A stretch of 46,819 nucleotides of DNA. Source: Actinomycetota bacterium (lineage in GTDB: Bacteria; Actinomycetota; CADDZG01; WHSQ01). The position numbers and the translations under genes were made by a program. Below the pieces are notes generated by a model, which worked only from the letters and a program-made list of their open reading frames with translations, did no database searches and was not told the DNA's origin. Location of the stretch: assembly GCA_013694625.1 (NCBI GenBank), contig JACDCD010000205.1, forward strand, positions 1 to 46,819, in the 5' to 3' direction. This document shows, in pieces, positions 34,381 through 42,312 of this stretch. Position 1 is the stretch's first letter. Every line of letters starts with the position of its first letter.

Positions 34381-35472
34381 ATGTCCTCGGATCAGACCTT
34401 CATGGCAAGGGCGGTCGACCTCGCTCTCGGGCCCTCCTTCACCTACCCGAACCCGCGCGTCGGCGCGGTGCTCGTAAGGAATGGCGAAATCGTGTCGGAG
34501 GGGGCCCATCGAGGCAGCGGGACGCCCCATGCGGAAGCAGAGGCGCTCCTGGGAGTCGACGCACGCAGCGCCACCATGTACGTGACCCTCGAACCCTGTG
34601 CGCACCATGGCCGGACGCCGCCGTGCGCTCCGGCAGTGGTGGACGCCGGCGTCAGCCGGGTGGTTGCGGCGATGGAAGACCCGGACGCGAGAACGAGGGG
34701 CCGGGGCTTGGCCTATCTCCGGGCCCACGGCGTCGACGTGACCATCGGCGTGCTCGAGGATGACGCCCGGGCCCTCAACCGGGAGTGGGCTCACCAGCGG
34801 GTCACCGGAAGGCCCTGGGTCACGCTCAAGCTCGCCTTGAGCCTCGACGGCCGGCTGGCGGCGCCCGACGGATCAGCCCGCTGGATAACCGGCCAGGGAG
34901 CACGTCGTGATGTCCATGCCCGGCGCCGGGTGTCCGATGCCGTGATGGTCGGCGCCGGGACCGTCCTCGCCGACGACCCCTCGCTGCGAGTGAACGACGT
35001 GACTCCAACCAGGCGGCAGCCGGCGACCATCGTGGTCGACGCAGCGGGGCGTGTGCGGCCGACCGCCCGGCTGTTCGCCAACCATGACGTCGTGATGGCA
35101 ACGACCGAATCCGTCTCGCCCGACGCCCGGGTCGGGTGGGCCGAGGCGGGAGCGGACGTTCTGGTTCTTCCTTCGTTTGAGGAAGGTGTGGATCTGGCCG
35201 CACTGCTCGACGTTCTAGGAGGAGGCCAAGGGGCGCGCCGCGACTGGGTCGAGCTGGTCTGCGAGGGGGGTGCGGAGCTGGCGACGTCTCTACTGTCGCG
35301 GCGGCTTGTGGATCTGCTCGAACTCCACCATGGACCCGTGCTGCTCGGGGCCGGAGGCCCGTCGATCGGACGGGTTGGAGTTGCCTCGATGTCCGAGGCC
35401 CTACGCTGGACCTGCGAGGAGGTACGGCGCACCGGCGACGACGTCATCGCCACCTATCGCCCGCCCGGCTGA
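34381..35472 (+). CDS. ribD: Bifunctional riboflavin deaminase/reductase
   Basis: Carries out the deamination and side-chain reduction steps of riboflavin synthesis. Residues 1-145 are the deaminase: HAEAEAL with the zinc His and catalytic Glu, and EPCAHHGRTPPC with the two zinc Cys. The reductase follows from about 146 (RPWVTLKLALSLDGRLA), with SARWITGQGAR and VMVGAGTVLADDPSL as typical substrate and NADPH-binding segments. Its 363 residues match the family. ATG 34381 is used. It starts the run ribD-ribE-ribBA-ribH, with no FMN riboswitch visible in front. Confidence 0.96.
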   Translation: MSSDQTFMARAVDLALGPSFTYPNPRVGAVLVRNGEIVSEGAHRGSGTPHAEAEALLGVDARSATMYVTLEPCAHHGRTPPCAPAVVDAGVSRVVAAMEDPDARTRGRGLAYLRAHGVDVTIGVLEDDARALNREWAHQRVTGRPWVTLKLALSLDGRLAAPDGSARWITGQGARRDVHARRRVSDAVMVGAGTVLADDPSLRVNDVTPTRRQPATIVVDAAGRVRPTARLFANHDVVMATTESVSPDARVGWAEAGADVLVLPSFEEGVDLAALLDVLGGGQGARRDWVELVCEGGAELATSLLSRRLVDLLELHHGPVLLGAGGPSIGRVGVASMSEALRWTCEEVRRTGDDVIATYRPPG

Positions 35473-35514
35473 ACGTCGGGCGACGGAGGGGGGAGTTCGG
35501 CAAGGGAGACGCTT

Positions 35515-36129
35515 TTGTTCACTGGCATAGTGCAACGTGGGGTGTTGAGCAGCGCCCGCCGGCGCAAAGGAGTGCTGGGACTGAAGATCTCCTCGCGCTC
35601 GGTTGCGAGAGACCTCCGGGTGGGTGACTCGGTAGCGCTGAACGGCGTTTGTTTGACGGCCAGGAAAGTCGGCCGTCGCTCCTTTCACGTGGAGGCGACC
35701 AACGAGACCGTCACACGTTCGACTCTGGCCGGATTGCGGGCAGGGCAAGCCGTGAATCTAGAGCTGCCACTGCGGCTCAACGATCGTCTGGGGGGCCACA
35801 TCGTCCAGGGGCACGTGGACAGGACTGCAAGCCTGGCTGGGGCCATCTCCGACGGCGCTTCGCGCCGTATGTGGTTCGAGGTTGACCCGGAGCTCTCCCG
35901 ATACCTGATCCCCAAGGGCTCGGTGGCGGTGGACGGAGTATCGCTCACGATCGTCGAGACCGAGGGCAGCAGCTTCGAAGTAATGCTCATTCCGCACACT
36001 TTGCAGGCCACCACTCTCGGGCAGCTCGAAAGTGGAGACATTGTCAACGTCGAGGTCGACATGATGGCGAAGTACGCTGAACGCCTGATGTCGGCCCGGA
36101 GTGAAAGAGGCGGCAACGGTGCCTTTTGA
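35515..36129 (+). CDS. ribE: Riboflavin synthase alpha chain
   Basis: Condenses two 6,7-dimethyl-8-ribityllumazine molecules to riboflavin. It has 204 residues in two lumazine-binding repeats. The first opens MFTGIVQRG and contains [14 protein letters not shown]; the second contains [10 protein letters not shown] and [17 protein letters not shown] 35515 is supported by AGGGAG about 6 bases upstream and by the invariant MFTGI start. Its end overlaps the beginning of ribBA. Confidence 0.96.
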   Translation: MFTGIVQRGVLSSARRRKGVLGLKISSRSVARDLRVGDSVALNGVCLTARKVGRRSFHVEATNETVTRSTLAGLRAGQAVNLELPLRLNDRLGGHIVQGHVDRTASLAGAISDGASRRMWFEVDPELSRYLIPKGSVAVDGVSLTIVETEGSSFEVMLIPHTLQATTLGQLESGDIVNVEVDMMAKYAERLMSARSERGGNGAF

Positions 36130-37402
36130 CAAGATAGAGGATGCAATCGCGCACATCGGCGAGGGCCGAATGGTGATCGTGGTCGACGATGAGGATCGCG
36201 AGAACGAAGGTGACCTCATCTTCGCGGCGGAAAAGGTCACGCCCGAGCACATCGCCTTCATGGTCCATCACACCTCCGGTCTCATTACGGTGCCGATGGA
36301 AGCAGAACGCCTCGAAGAGCTTCATCTGCCGCCCATGGCATCGCACAACACCGAGTTCATGGGGACCGCCTTCACCATCAGCGTCGACGCGCGTGCAGGG
36401 ACGACCACGGGGATCTCAGCGGCCGATCGCGCCTGCACGATCAGGGCGCTCGTCGACCCGGACACCAAACCCGCCGACCTGGCCCGTCCCGGCCACATCT
36501 TTCCCCTGCGTTACACCGAAGGCGGTGTGCTCCGGAGGACCGGGCATACAGAGGCCGCAGTCGACCTCTCACGCCTCGCCGGGTTGTACCCTGCGGGGGT
36601 CATCTGCGAGCTGGTGAATGAAGACGGATCGATGGCGCGTCTCCCCGCCCTTGAACGCTTTGCGGCTCAACACGACATCCTGATCGTGTCCATCGCCGAC
36701 CTCATCGCCTACCGGCGCCGCTCCGAGAAGCTCGTGCATCGGATAACCGAGGCGCGCATTCCCACCGACCATGGAGTGTTCCGTGCGGTCGCTTATGAGT
36801 CTCACGACGGCCGCACCCACATGGCCCTCGTCGCCGGTGAGCCTGCAGGTAAACAGAACGTCCTGGTCCGGGTCCACTCGGAGTGCTTCACCGGAGACGT
36901 GCTGGGCAGCATTCGGTGCGATTGCGGACTGCAGCTTTCCGACGCCATGCGAAAGATCCAGGAGCACGGCGAGGGAGTGCTGGTCTACATACGTGGCCAC
37001 GAGGGGCGCGGTATCGGGCTCCGCCACAAGGTCGAGGCCTATGCGTTGCAGGACGGCGGGCTTGACACAGTCGAAGCCAATATCGAATTGGGCTTTCCGC
37101 CCGACGCCCGTGACTACGGCGTTGGTGCTCAGATACTCGGCGATCTGGGCATAACCACGATGCGATTTCTGACCAACAATCCGACCAAGCGAGCCGGCCT
37201 GGAGGGCTACGGGCTCGAGATCGTCGAACGGGTTCCACTCGAGACGGCTCCGAATCCGGAGAACCTCAGGTATCTGCAGACAAAGAAAGAGAAGATGGGC
37301 CATCTTCTCGAAGCGTTTGTGGCCGCCCCCCAGACTGTGCTCACCGCCGGAGATGTGGATATCACCCATAAGCCGGTGGGCGAAGACGAAGGCACCGCAT
37401 AA
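36119..37402 (+). CDS. ribBA: Bifunctional DHBP synthase / GTP cyclohydrolase II
   Basis: Supplies both precursors of lumazine: 3,4-dihydroxy-2-butanone 4-phosphate from ribulose 5-phosphate, and the pyrimidine from GTP. The N-terminal RibB half has [11 protein letters not shown], the acidic metal/substrate loop, and RPGHIFPLR...[11 protein letters not shown]. The C-terminal RibA half (from about residue 205) has [17 protein letters not shown] with the three zinc Cys and [10 protein letters not shown] with the catalytic Arg. GTG 36119 is chosen for the AAAGAGG 8 bases upstream; GTG 36101, six codons earlier, is possible. Both overlap the end of ribE. Confidence 0.96.
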   Translation: MPFDKIEDAIAHIGEGRMVIVVDDEDRENEGDLIFAAEKVTPEHIAFMVHHTSGLITVPMEAERLEELHLPPMASHNTEFMGTAFTISVDARAGTTTGISAADRACTIRALVDPDTKPADLARPGHIFPLRYTEGGVLRRTGHTEAAVDLSRLAGLYPAGVICELVNEDGSMARLPALERFAAQHDILIVSIADLIAYRRRSEKLVHRITEARIPTDHGVFRAVAYESHDGRTHMALVAGEPAGKQNVLVRVHSECFTGDVLGSIRCDCGLQLSDAMRKIQEHGEGVLVYIRGHEGRGIGLRHKVEAYALQDGGLDTVEANIELGFPPDARDYGVGAQILGDLGITTMRFLTNNPTKRAGLEGYGLEIVERVPLETAPNPENLRYLQTKKEKMGHLLEAFVAAPQTVLTAGDVDITHKPVGEDEGTA

Positions 37403-37884
37403 TGCGAAGTTTTTCCGGCGACCTGGATGCAGGCCACCTGCGGATAGCCGTCATCGCCGGCCGATTCAACGAAACCATCTCCAGGCGCCTGGTCGATGGC
37501 GCGCTGGATTGCCTGAGGCGCCACGGCGCAGCCGAAGACGACATCTGGCTTGTCTGGGTGCCCGGCGCCTTCGAATTACCCATGGCGGCCAGGTCAATCG
37601 CGGTTTCTAAAGAGGTCGACGCGATCGTCTGCCTGGGTGCGGTCGTGCGTGGGGAAACCCCGCACTTCGATTACGTCGCGGGTAGTGCGGCTCGTGGAAT
37701 CGCCGACGCCATGGCGGCCACAGGCATACCCATTGCGTTTGGAGTTCTCACCACCGACGACAGTGCCCAGGCCGAGGCGCGCGCCGGAGGCAAAGCCGGC
37801 AACAAGGGGTTCGAGGCCGCTCTGGCGGCGATCGAGATGGCGAATCTGCTGACCGCCCTTCCCAAGCCGGCGGCCGACATCTAG
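37402..37884 (+). CDS. ribH: 6,7-dimethyl-8-ribityllumazine synthase
   Basis: Forms the lumazine from the two RibBA-derived precursors; the family assembles as a pentamer or 60-mer shell. It has 160 residues with IAVIAGRFNETI, VPGAFELP (substrate site) and GAVVRGETPHFDYV, which contains the catalytic His. ATG shares a base with the TAA of ribBA, so the two are coupled. It is the last gene of the metK-rib block. Confidence 0.97.
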   Translation: MRSFSGDLDAGHLRIAVIAGRFNETISRRLVDGALDCLRRHGAAEDDIWLVWVPGAFELPMAARSIAVSKEVDAIVCLGAVVRGETPHFDYVAGSAARGIADAMAATGIPIAFGVLTTDDSAQAEARAGGKAGNKGFEAALAAIEMANLLTALPKPAADI

Positions 37885-37977
37885 CGGTCACTGAGTCTGA
37901 GGCTCGTGAGAAGTGTCGCCAGAGGTAGTCCTCCAGATGGTCCTGTCCAGGGGACCGTGCCCTTTGGGGTGGTGGTG

Positions 37978-37986
37978 TGCTAGCGT
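37978..37986 (+). promoter_or_regulatory. Probable extended -10 promoter of the cold-shock gene
   Basis: TGC directly followed by TAGCGT fits an extended -10 element (TGN-TANNNT). No good -35 lies at the usual distance. It would give a leader of roughly 70 bases containing GTTGC...GCAAC, a short potential hairpin. It is the only promoter-like element I see in the 180-base gap between ribH and the cold-shock gene. Confidence 0.35.
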
Positions 37987-38064
37987 TGCGCGCGCAAGCA
38001 ACGGGGGTATCAACACGCGGGGAAGATGCCTGCGAGCCCTCGTTACGAGAAAGGAAGTGAAGTA

Positions 38065-38271
38065 GTGGCAGTAGGTACGGTCAAGTGGTTCAGCAACGAG
38101 AAGGGTTATGGCTTCATCTCGCAGGAGAACGGCAACGACGTGTTCGTCCACTTCTCCGCAATCGAGCAGGAGGGCTACAAGTCGCTGGAGGAGGGTCAGG
38201 CGGTCGAGTTTGACGTCACAAACGGCCCCAAGGGCGAGCAAGCGTCAAACGTCCGCTTAGCAAGCGCCTAA
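38065..38271 (+). CDS. csp: Cold-shock-domain RNA chaperone
   Basis: A 68-residue single-domain cold-shock protein that binds single-stranded RNA and [18 protein letters not shown] contains RNP1 and DVFVHFSAI contains RNP2. GTG 38065 follows AAAGGAAG at about 7-8 bases; an upstream ATG at 38026 would add 13 residues not found in this family. The gene stands alone, with a hairpin terminator 12 bases downstream. Confidence 0.95.
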   Translation: MAVGTVKWFSNEKGYGFISQENGNDVFVHFSAIEQEGYKSLEEGQAVEFDVTNGPKGEQASNVRLASA

Positions 38272-38282
38272 GAGAAGCATCG

Positions 38283-38309
38283 GCGGCCCCTGGCAAAACC
38301 AGGGGCCGC
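38283..38309 (+). terminator. Hairpin terminator after the cold-shock gene
   Basis: A perfect 11-base stem: GCGGCCCCTGG (38283-38293) pairs with CCAGGGGCCGC (38299-38309) around the loop CAAAA. No T-tract follows. It lies between the convergent cold-shock and DUF1844-like genes (stops at 38271 and 38336), so it may act in both directions. Confidence 0.75.
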
Positions 38310-38335
38310 TGCGCGCCCGCTGCCCTGCAATTGAG

Positions 38336-38932
38336 CTACGGGGCGGGAGGTGCCATGGCCTGAGCGTAGGCGAGTTGCAATTGCGCCAGGGTCTGTCGGA
38401 GCGGGTTCTCCGCGTCGCCTAGGGACGTTCCAGCCCCGTTGACGATCCCCGCAAGAGCATCGATTGCGAGCCGTGCATCGGTCGCATCGCCAAGGTCGAG
38501 TTTCGTTCCGGCGACGTTGGCGAGAGTTACCGCCACGTTGACCACCCATTCCAGACTAGGACGGGCGGAGATCTCCTGGGCGATGCGCTGGGCTTCCGCC
38601 TCCTCCTCGGGGGTCCAGATCCGCTCCGCCTCCCCGGCCGCCGTCGGAGGGCCGCTGGTGGGAGGCTCGGGTGGGGAGTGAGGCTCGGGTGGGGAGTGAG
38701 GTTCGGGTGGGGAGTGAGAGGGAGGGCCGGCCGGCGGGGGCGGTCGCCCGGCCGAAGCCGGCTCGGCGAGGCTCGCTCCGTCCGGCCCAGGCGCGCCGAC
38801 CGGGGTGGCATCTTTTGTGAGGCCAGGGCTTGGACGTGCCCCCTGTGCCCGCCGTGCCGAGACGCGCTTGTCCACAATACGAGGGCGCGCCCTCTCCGCC
38901 TGTTCCTCTTCTCGTCTCTCCTCGTCGCTCAC
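38336..38932 (-). CDS. DUF1844-like protein with Pro-rich linker
   Basis: A 198-residue protein of unknown function. The C-terminal 100 residues ([13 protein letters not shown], then [20 protein letters not shown], then [16 protein letters not shown]) look like DUF1844, a small helical family often encoded beside infC in actinobacteria. The N-terminal part is charged, and a Pro-rich middle holds three HSPPEP repeats. GTG 38932 is chosen because the divergent promoter's minus-strand -10 (TATAAC) ends only 10 bases before it, implying a nearly leaderless mRNA. The longer reading to 39208 would run through the infC leader and contains no conserved sequence. Confidence 0.7.
   Translation of the reverse strand: MSDEERREEEQAERARPRIVDKRVSARRAQGARPSPGLTKDATPVGAPGPDGASLAEPASAGRPPPPAGPPSHSPPEPHSPPEPHSPPEPPTSGPPTAAGEAERIWTPEEEAEAQRIAQEISARPSLEWVVNVAVTLANVAGTKLDLGDATDARLAIDALAGIVNGAGTSLGDAENPLRQTLAQLQLAYAQAMAPPAP
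38663..38716 (-). repeat. Three 18-base tandem repeats
   Basis: Units at 38663-38680, 38681-38698 and 38699-38716; the first two are identical and the third differs at one base. They encode the hexapeptide His-Ser-Pro-Pro-Glu-Pro three times in the linker of the DUF1844-like protein. Such repeats probably vary in number between strains. Confidence 0.9.
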
Positions 38933-38942
38933 TGTGGTCGTG

Positions 38943-38950
38943 GTTATACT
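38943..38950. promoter_or_regulatory. Overlapping divergent -10 elements for infC operon and DUF1844-like gene
   Basis: On the plus strand TATACT (38945-38950) is a -10 for the infC operon, without a good -35. On the minus strand TATAAC (38948-38943) is a -10 with GCGACA exactly 17 bases upstream (38971-38966). The two share four base pairs, so one short AT-rich site could serve both directions. The plus-strand leader would be about 235 bases long, and the minus-strand leader close to zero. Confidence 0.5.
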
Positions 38951-39059
38951 CGCTTTTGACAGCAGTGTCGCCAAGAAGGGGCCAGGACGGCCCCTCACCT
39001 CCCGGCCAGCTCGTCCCAGTCCATCTGCAAAGGGGCGTTTCGGCGGTAGTGGGGTTGTT

Positions 39060-39135
39060 GTCACCGGTGGGCTGGGCCGCAACGGCCCGGCAAGATCGCA
39101 ACCGGGGACGCCGGCCGTTGGCGTCACCGGTTTTT
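39060..39135 (+). promoter_or_regulatory. infC leader: antiterminator and intrinsic terminator (attenuator)
   Basis: An intrinsic terminator is formed by CCGG-G-GACGCC (39102-39112), a 7-base loop, and GGCGTC-A-CCGG (39120-39130), followed by five T (39131-39135). The nonamer GTCACCGGT of the 3' arm (39123-39131) also occurs upstream at 39060-39068. There it can pair at 8 of 9 positions with 39101-39109, the 5' arm, enclosing a strong 9-base-pair hairpin (39071-39091). The two structures exclude each other. In Bacillus the infC operon is attenuated through ribosomal protein L20; the effector here is not shown. Confidence 0.7.
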
Positions 39136-39192
39136 GCGTTGGGCGGCCTCGGCCGGCGGCGCAGATGTGTAGATCGTCGGAAGGAGAAGCGA

Positions 39193-39861
39193 ATAGCAAC
39201 TGAGCCACGGGTCAACGATCGCATTCGCGTTCCACGTGTCCGGGTTGTGTCGGCCGAAGGCGAACAGGTCGGAATCATCGGGACACAAGAGGCGCTCGAG
39301 ATGGCTTCCGAGCAGGACCTCGACCTCGTCGAGGTGGCGCCTCAAGCCGAACCTCCCGTAGCTCGGATCATGGACTACGGGAAGTACAAATACGAACAGG
39401 CCGTGCGCCAGCGAGAATCTCGAAAAAAGCAGACGCAGGTGACGGTCAAAGAGATGAAGATGCGGCCGAAGATCGACCGTCACGACTACGAAACAAAAAA
39501 GGGTCATGTCCAGCGGTTTTTGCGTCAAGGCGCCAAGGTCAAGATCACGATCATGTTTCGTGGGAGGGAGACCGCCCACACCGACCTCGGGCGGCGGTTG
39601 CTGGACAGTCTTGCCGACGAGCTCTCGGAGATCGCCAAGATCGAAGCTTGGCCCAAGCTGGCAGATGCACGGAACATGACCATGGTTCTGGCTCCGCAGA
39701 AGGAGGCAATCGCTCCCAAACCGGCGCCGGCTCCGAAGAAGACATCACACAGGGACTCCGGAAGAAGCGCCCCGGAGACCCCGGCCCCGGCGCCTGAACC
39801 TGAGCCTGAGCCGGTTCCGACTAGGCGTCCGGTGAAGGTCACCCGCGCCGAGGGAGGTTAG
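39193..39861 (+). CDS. infC: Translation initiation factor IF-3, ATA start
   Basis: Binds the 30S subunit, prevents premature 50S joining and checks the start codon and initiator tRNA. Conserved sequence begins at once ([16 protein letters not shown]), then [11 protein letters not shown], the [10 protein letters not shown] linker region and [11 protein letters not shown] of the C-terminal domain. A Pro/Ala/Glu-rich extension of about 50 residues follows. The start is ATA 39193, placed exactly 6 bases after GGAAGGAG; no ATG, GTG or TTG fits. Rare start codons in infC are known from other bacteria and let IF-3 repress itself. It has 222 residues. Confidence 0.93.
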   Translation: MATEPRVNDRIRVPRVRVVSAEGEQVGIIGTQEALEMASEQDLDLVEVAPQAEPPVARIMDYGKYKYEQAVRQRESRKKQTQVTVKEMKMRPKIDRHDYETKKGHVQRFLRQGAKVKITIMFRGRETAHTDLGRRLLDSLADELSEIAKIEAWPKLADARNMTMVLAPQKEAIAPKPAPAPKKTSHRDSGRSAPETPAPAPEPEPEPVPTRRPVKVTRAEGG

Positions 39862-39863
39862 CC

Positions 39864-40058
39864 ATGCCGAAGATGAAGAGTCACCGCGGCGCCGCGAAGC
39901 GCTTCAAGATCTCTCCCAACGGAAAGATCATGCGCCGACGCGCCAACGCCAACCACATACTTGAAAAGAAGTCGGCAACGCGTAAGCGGCGGCTGAACTC
40001 CCCGGCGCAGGTATCGCCGGCGGACGCCCGGAACGTTCGCCGGTCGCTCGGCAAATAA
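39864..40058 (+). CDS. rpmI: Ribosomal protein bL35
   Basis: A small basic protein of the large ribosomal subunit, 64 residues. It opens MPKMKSHRGAAKRFK, the standard bL35 start, and contains NHILEKKSATRKRRL. ATG lies 2 bases after the infC stop, and rplT follows after 24 bases containing a GGAGG ribosome-binding site. In the usual infC-rpmI-rplT order, it falls under the same leader attenuator. Confidence 0.97.
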   Translation: MPKMKSHRGAAKRFKISPNGKIMRRRANANHILEKKSATRKRRLNSPAQVSPADARNVRRSLGK

Positions 40059-40082
40059 GAGAACCGGTACAGGAGGAAACTG

Positions 40083-40448
40083 ATGCCACGGGTGAAAAGA
40101 AGTGTCGCCGGCAGAAAGAAACGGCGTGCCGTCCTCAAGGAGGCCAAGGGCTATTACTCGTCGCGTGGGCATCACTATCGTGCCGCACGCGAACAGGTGC
40201 TTCACTCAGGCGTCTATGCCTACCGTGACCGGCGCGCCCGCAAGGGCGACTTCAGGAGACTGTGGATCACTCGCATCAATGCTGCGGCCCGCAACAACGG
40301 CCTGACCTATAGCCGATTCATGGCCGGACTCCGGCTTGCCGAGATCGAGTTGGACCGCAAGATGCTGGCCGAGATGGCGGTCAATGATCCCGCGGCCTTC
40401 ACCTCGCTCACCGAGGTTGCACGGCAGTCGCTCGACAAGGCGTCTTAA
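40083..40448 (+). CDS. rplT: Ribosomal protein bL20
   Basis: A large-subunit assembly protein of 121 residues. It starts [15 protein letters not shown] and contains [31 protein letters not shown] and YSRFMAGL, all typical of bL20. GGAGG precedes the ATG by about 8 bases. In several bacteria L20 represses its own operon by binding leader or intergenic RNA, which makes it a candidate effector for the structures upstream of infC. Confidence 0.97.
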   Translation: MPRVKRSVAGRKKRRAVLKEAKGYYSSRGHHYRAAREQVLHSGVYAYRDRRARKGDFRRLWITRINAAARNNGLTYSRFMAGLRLAEIELDRKMLAEMAVNDPAAFTSLTEVARQSLDKAS

Positions 40449-40454
40449 ACGAGC

Positions 40455-41255
40455 ATCATAGCGAGCCTGCAGAACCCGCGTGTCCAGGCGGCGCGCAAGC
40501 TTCGCCGGCGCCCGGTCCGAAAAAGCGAAGGAGCGTTTCTCGTCGAGGGCCATCTCCTGGTGGACGACGCCCTGCGCTCGGATGCCGAGGTGCTCGAGGT
40601 ATATCTGTCCGACGCCGGCTACGCGGTCGGCGTCCTGGCCGAAGCCTCGGGAGTCCCGGTTTGCTTCACCTCGGAGCGGGTGATTGCCGCCCTTTCCGAA
40701 ACCACGACCCCCCAGGGGTGTGTTGCGGTCGTACGGACGCCGGAGGCGTCACTCGAGGTAGCTGCGGGGGCGAATCTGGTGCTCCTCCTGGCGGAGGTGC
40801 GCGATCCCGGCAACGCTGGGACTCTCATTCGTTCGGCCGCGGCGATGGGAGCCGACTGTGTGGTGGTGAGCTTGGAGAGTGTCGATGTCTGGGGCTCGAA
40901 GACGGTAAGGGCATCGGCGGGGTCGGTCTGGCGTATTCCCGTCGTCACCGAGGCGCCGCTTGACGAGACGGTGGAATCTCTTCGTTCGTTCGGTCTCGGT
41001 CTGCTGGGGACCGACGCCCGGGCGGCCGTGTCCGTCGATCATGCCGATCTCACCGGGCCGATTGCGTTCGTTGTCGGGAACGAGTCGCGGGGGGTGCGGG
41101 AGGACGTCCGTCGCCTTGTGGACCGCGACGTGAGCATCCCCATGTCCGGAAACGCCGAGTCTCTCAATGCCGGGGTCGCAGGTTCGGTGTTGCTGTACGA
41201 GGCGGCCCGGCAGCGGCGGGAGGCGGCCCGTCTATCCTTGCGCTCAGATGAGTGA
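40455..41255 (+). CDS. SpoU-family RNA 2'-O-methyltransferase, non-standard start
   Basis: Methylates ribose 2'-hydroxyls of rRNA or tRNA using SAM. The three SpoU motifs are LLLAEVRDPGNAGTLIRSA, FVVGNESRGV and IPMSGNAESLNAGVAGSVLLY, the last forming the trefoil-knot SAM site. The typical N-terminal substrate-binding start ASLQNPRVQAARKLRRRP is encoded from 40461 on and is followed by FLVEGHLLV. The frame has only ATC 40455 or ATA 40458 before it, because the rplT stop TAA lies in the same frame, and the first ordinary start is GTG 40560, which would remove this part. I therefore place the start at 40455/40458 with caution. The exact RNA target is unknown. Confidence 0.82.
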   Translation: MIASLQNPRVQAARKLRRRPVRKSEGAFLVEGHLLVDDALRSDAEVLEVYLSDAGYAVGVLAEASGVPVCFTSERVIAALSETTTPQGCVAVVRTPEASLEVAAGANLVLLLAEVRDPGNAGTLIRSAAAMGADCVVVSLESVDVWGSKTVRASAGSVWRIPVVTEAPLDETVESLRSFGLGLLGTDARAAVSVDHADLTGPIAFVVGNESRGVREDVRRLVDRDVSIPMSGNAESLNAGVAGSVLLYEAARQRREAARLSLRSDE

Positions 41256-42312
41256 CGAGATCGACACCGAGGTTACCCAGCTCTTCGAGGGCGCCCGCAA
41301 GGAAGGACTGAGTGTCATCGAGACGGCCCATGACCTCCACGCGCTCGGGGAGGCAAAGGTGCGAGTCCTGGGACGCAAGTCGGCCCTGTCGAGCGCACGC
41401 TCGGGACTCCGCGGCGCGCCAGAGGAAAAGCGGCGGTCGCTGGGACAGCTAGCAAACGCCGTGCAGACCGAGCTCGAGGCGGCGGTTGCGGCCAAGCAAA
41501 GAGGCTTCGAAGCCTCCGAACGCGCCGCTCGCTGGGACCGGGAAGCGATCGACGTCACCCTTCCGGGCGACGCACCTTCGCTTGGATCGCTGCATCCGCT
41601 GACTCAGACCGTCTGGGAGATCGTCGACATCTTCATCGGACTGGGTTTCAAAGTGGCCGAAGGGCCGGAGGTCGAGCTCGCCAAGTACAACTTCGACGCG
41701 CTAAACACGCCGGCCCACCATCCGGCCAGGTCACCTCAGGACACCTTCTACATCAAGGAGGGCGAGGAAGAGTTCGTCCTTCGGACCCAAACCTCTCCTA
41801 TGCAGATACGGGTGATGGAGTCTCAGGAGCCGCCCGTCTATGTGGTAGTCCCGGGGCGCTGCTACCGCCGTGACGTGCAGGACGCGACACACCTCAGTGG
41901 TTTCACACAGATCGAGGGCCTTGCCGTCGACGAGGGCATCACCATGGGCGATCTCAAGGGTTCGCTCCAACTGGTGGCCCGAGAGATCTTCGGACGCGAC
42001 CTTGACGTCAGACTGAGGCCTCATCACTTCGACTTCACCGAACCGTCCGCGGAGCTCGACGTTCAATGCTTCGCGTGCCGCGGCTCGGGGTGCCGTATTT
42101 GCAAGCAGGAGGGGTGGATCGAGGTACTCGGTTGCGGGATGGTGCATCCCTACCTGCTCGAGTGGGTGGGATACGACACCCATCGATATTCGGGCTTCGC
42201 CTTCGGTATGGGGCCGGAGCGAATAGCCGCCCTCGCCCACGGCGTTGCCGATATCAGAATGTTCTATGAAAACGACCTCCGCTTCCTGAATCAGTTCGGG
42301 GGCATCCGGTGA
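41248..42312 (+). CDS. pheS: Phenylalanyl-tRNA synthetase alpha subunit
   Basis: Catalytic subunit of the heterotetrameric PheRS that charges tRNA-Phe. It has 354 residues: an N-terminal coiled coil (about 1-95), then the class II core with motif 2 in GRCYRRDVQDATHLSGFTQIEGL and motif 3 in GFAFGMGPERIA. PHHFDFTEPSAELDV and CGMVHP are also characteristic. ATG 41248 overlaps the end of the methyltransferase gene by 8 bases; earlier in-frame starts lie inside that gene. pheT begins within its stop codon. Confidence 0.96.
   Translation: MSDEIDTEVTQLFEGARKEGLSVIETAHDLHALGEAKVRVLGRKSALSSARSGLRGAPEEKRRSLGQLANAVQTELEAAVAAKQRGFEASERAARWDREAIDVTLPGDAPSLGSLHPLTQTVWEIVDIFIGLGFKVAEGPEVELAKYNFDALNTPAHHPARSPQDTFYIKEGEEEFVLRTQTSPMQIRVMESQEPPVYVVVPGRCYRRDVQDATHLSGFTQIEGLAVDEGITMGDLKGSLQLVAREIFGRDLDVRLRPHHFDFTEPSAELDVQCFACRGSGCRICKQEGWIEVLGCGMVHPYLLEWVGYDTHRYSGFAFGMGPERIAALAHGVADIRMFYENDLRFLNQFGGIR

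Noticed and set aside
38663-38716. Three 18-base repeats considered as a CRISPR remnant
   Set aside because: The units are directly adjacent with no spacers and encode an in-frame hexapeptide, so this is a coding tandem repeat.
38830-39192. Upstream extension of infC from ATG 38830
   Set aside because: It would translate the divergent promoter, the leader hairpins and the terminator, and contains no IF-3 sequence before 39193.
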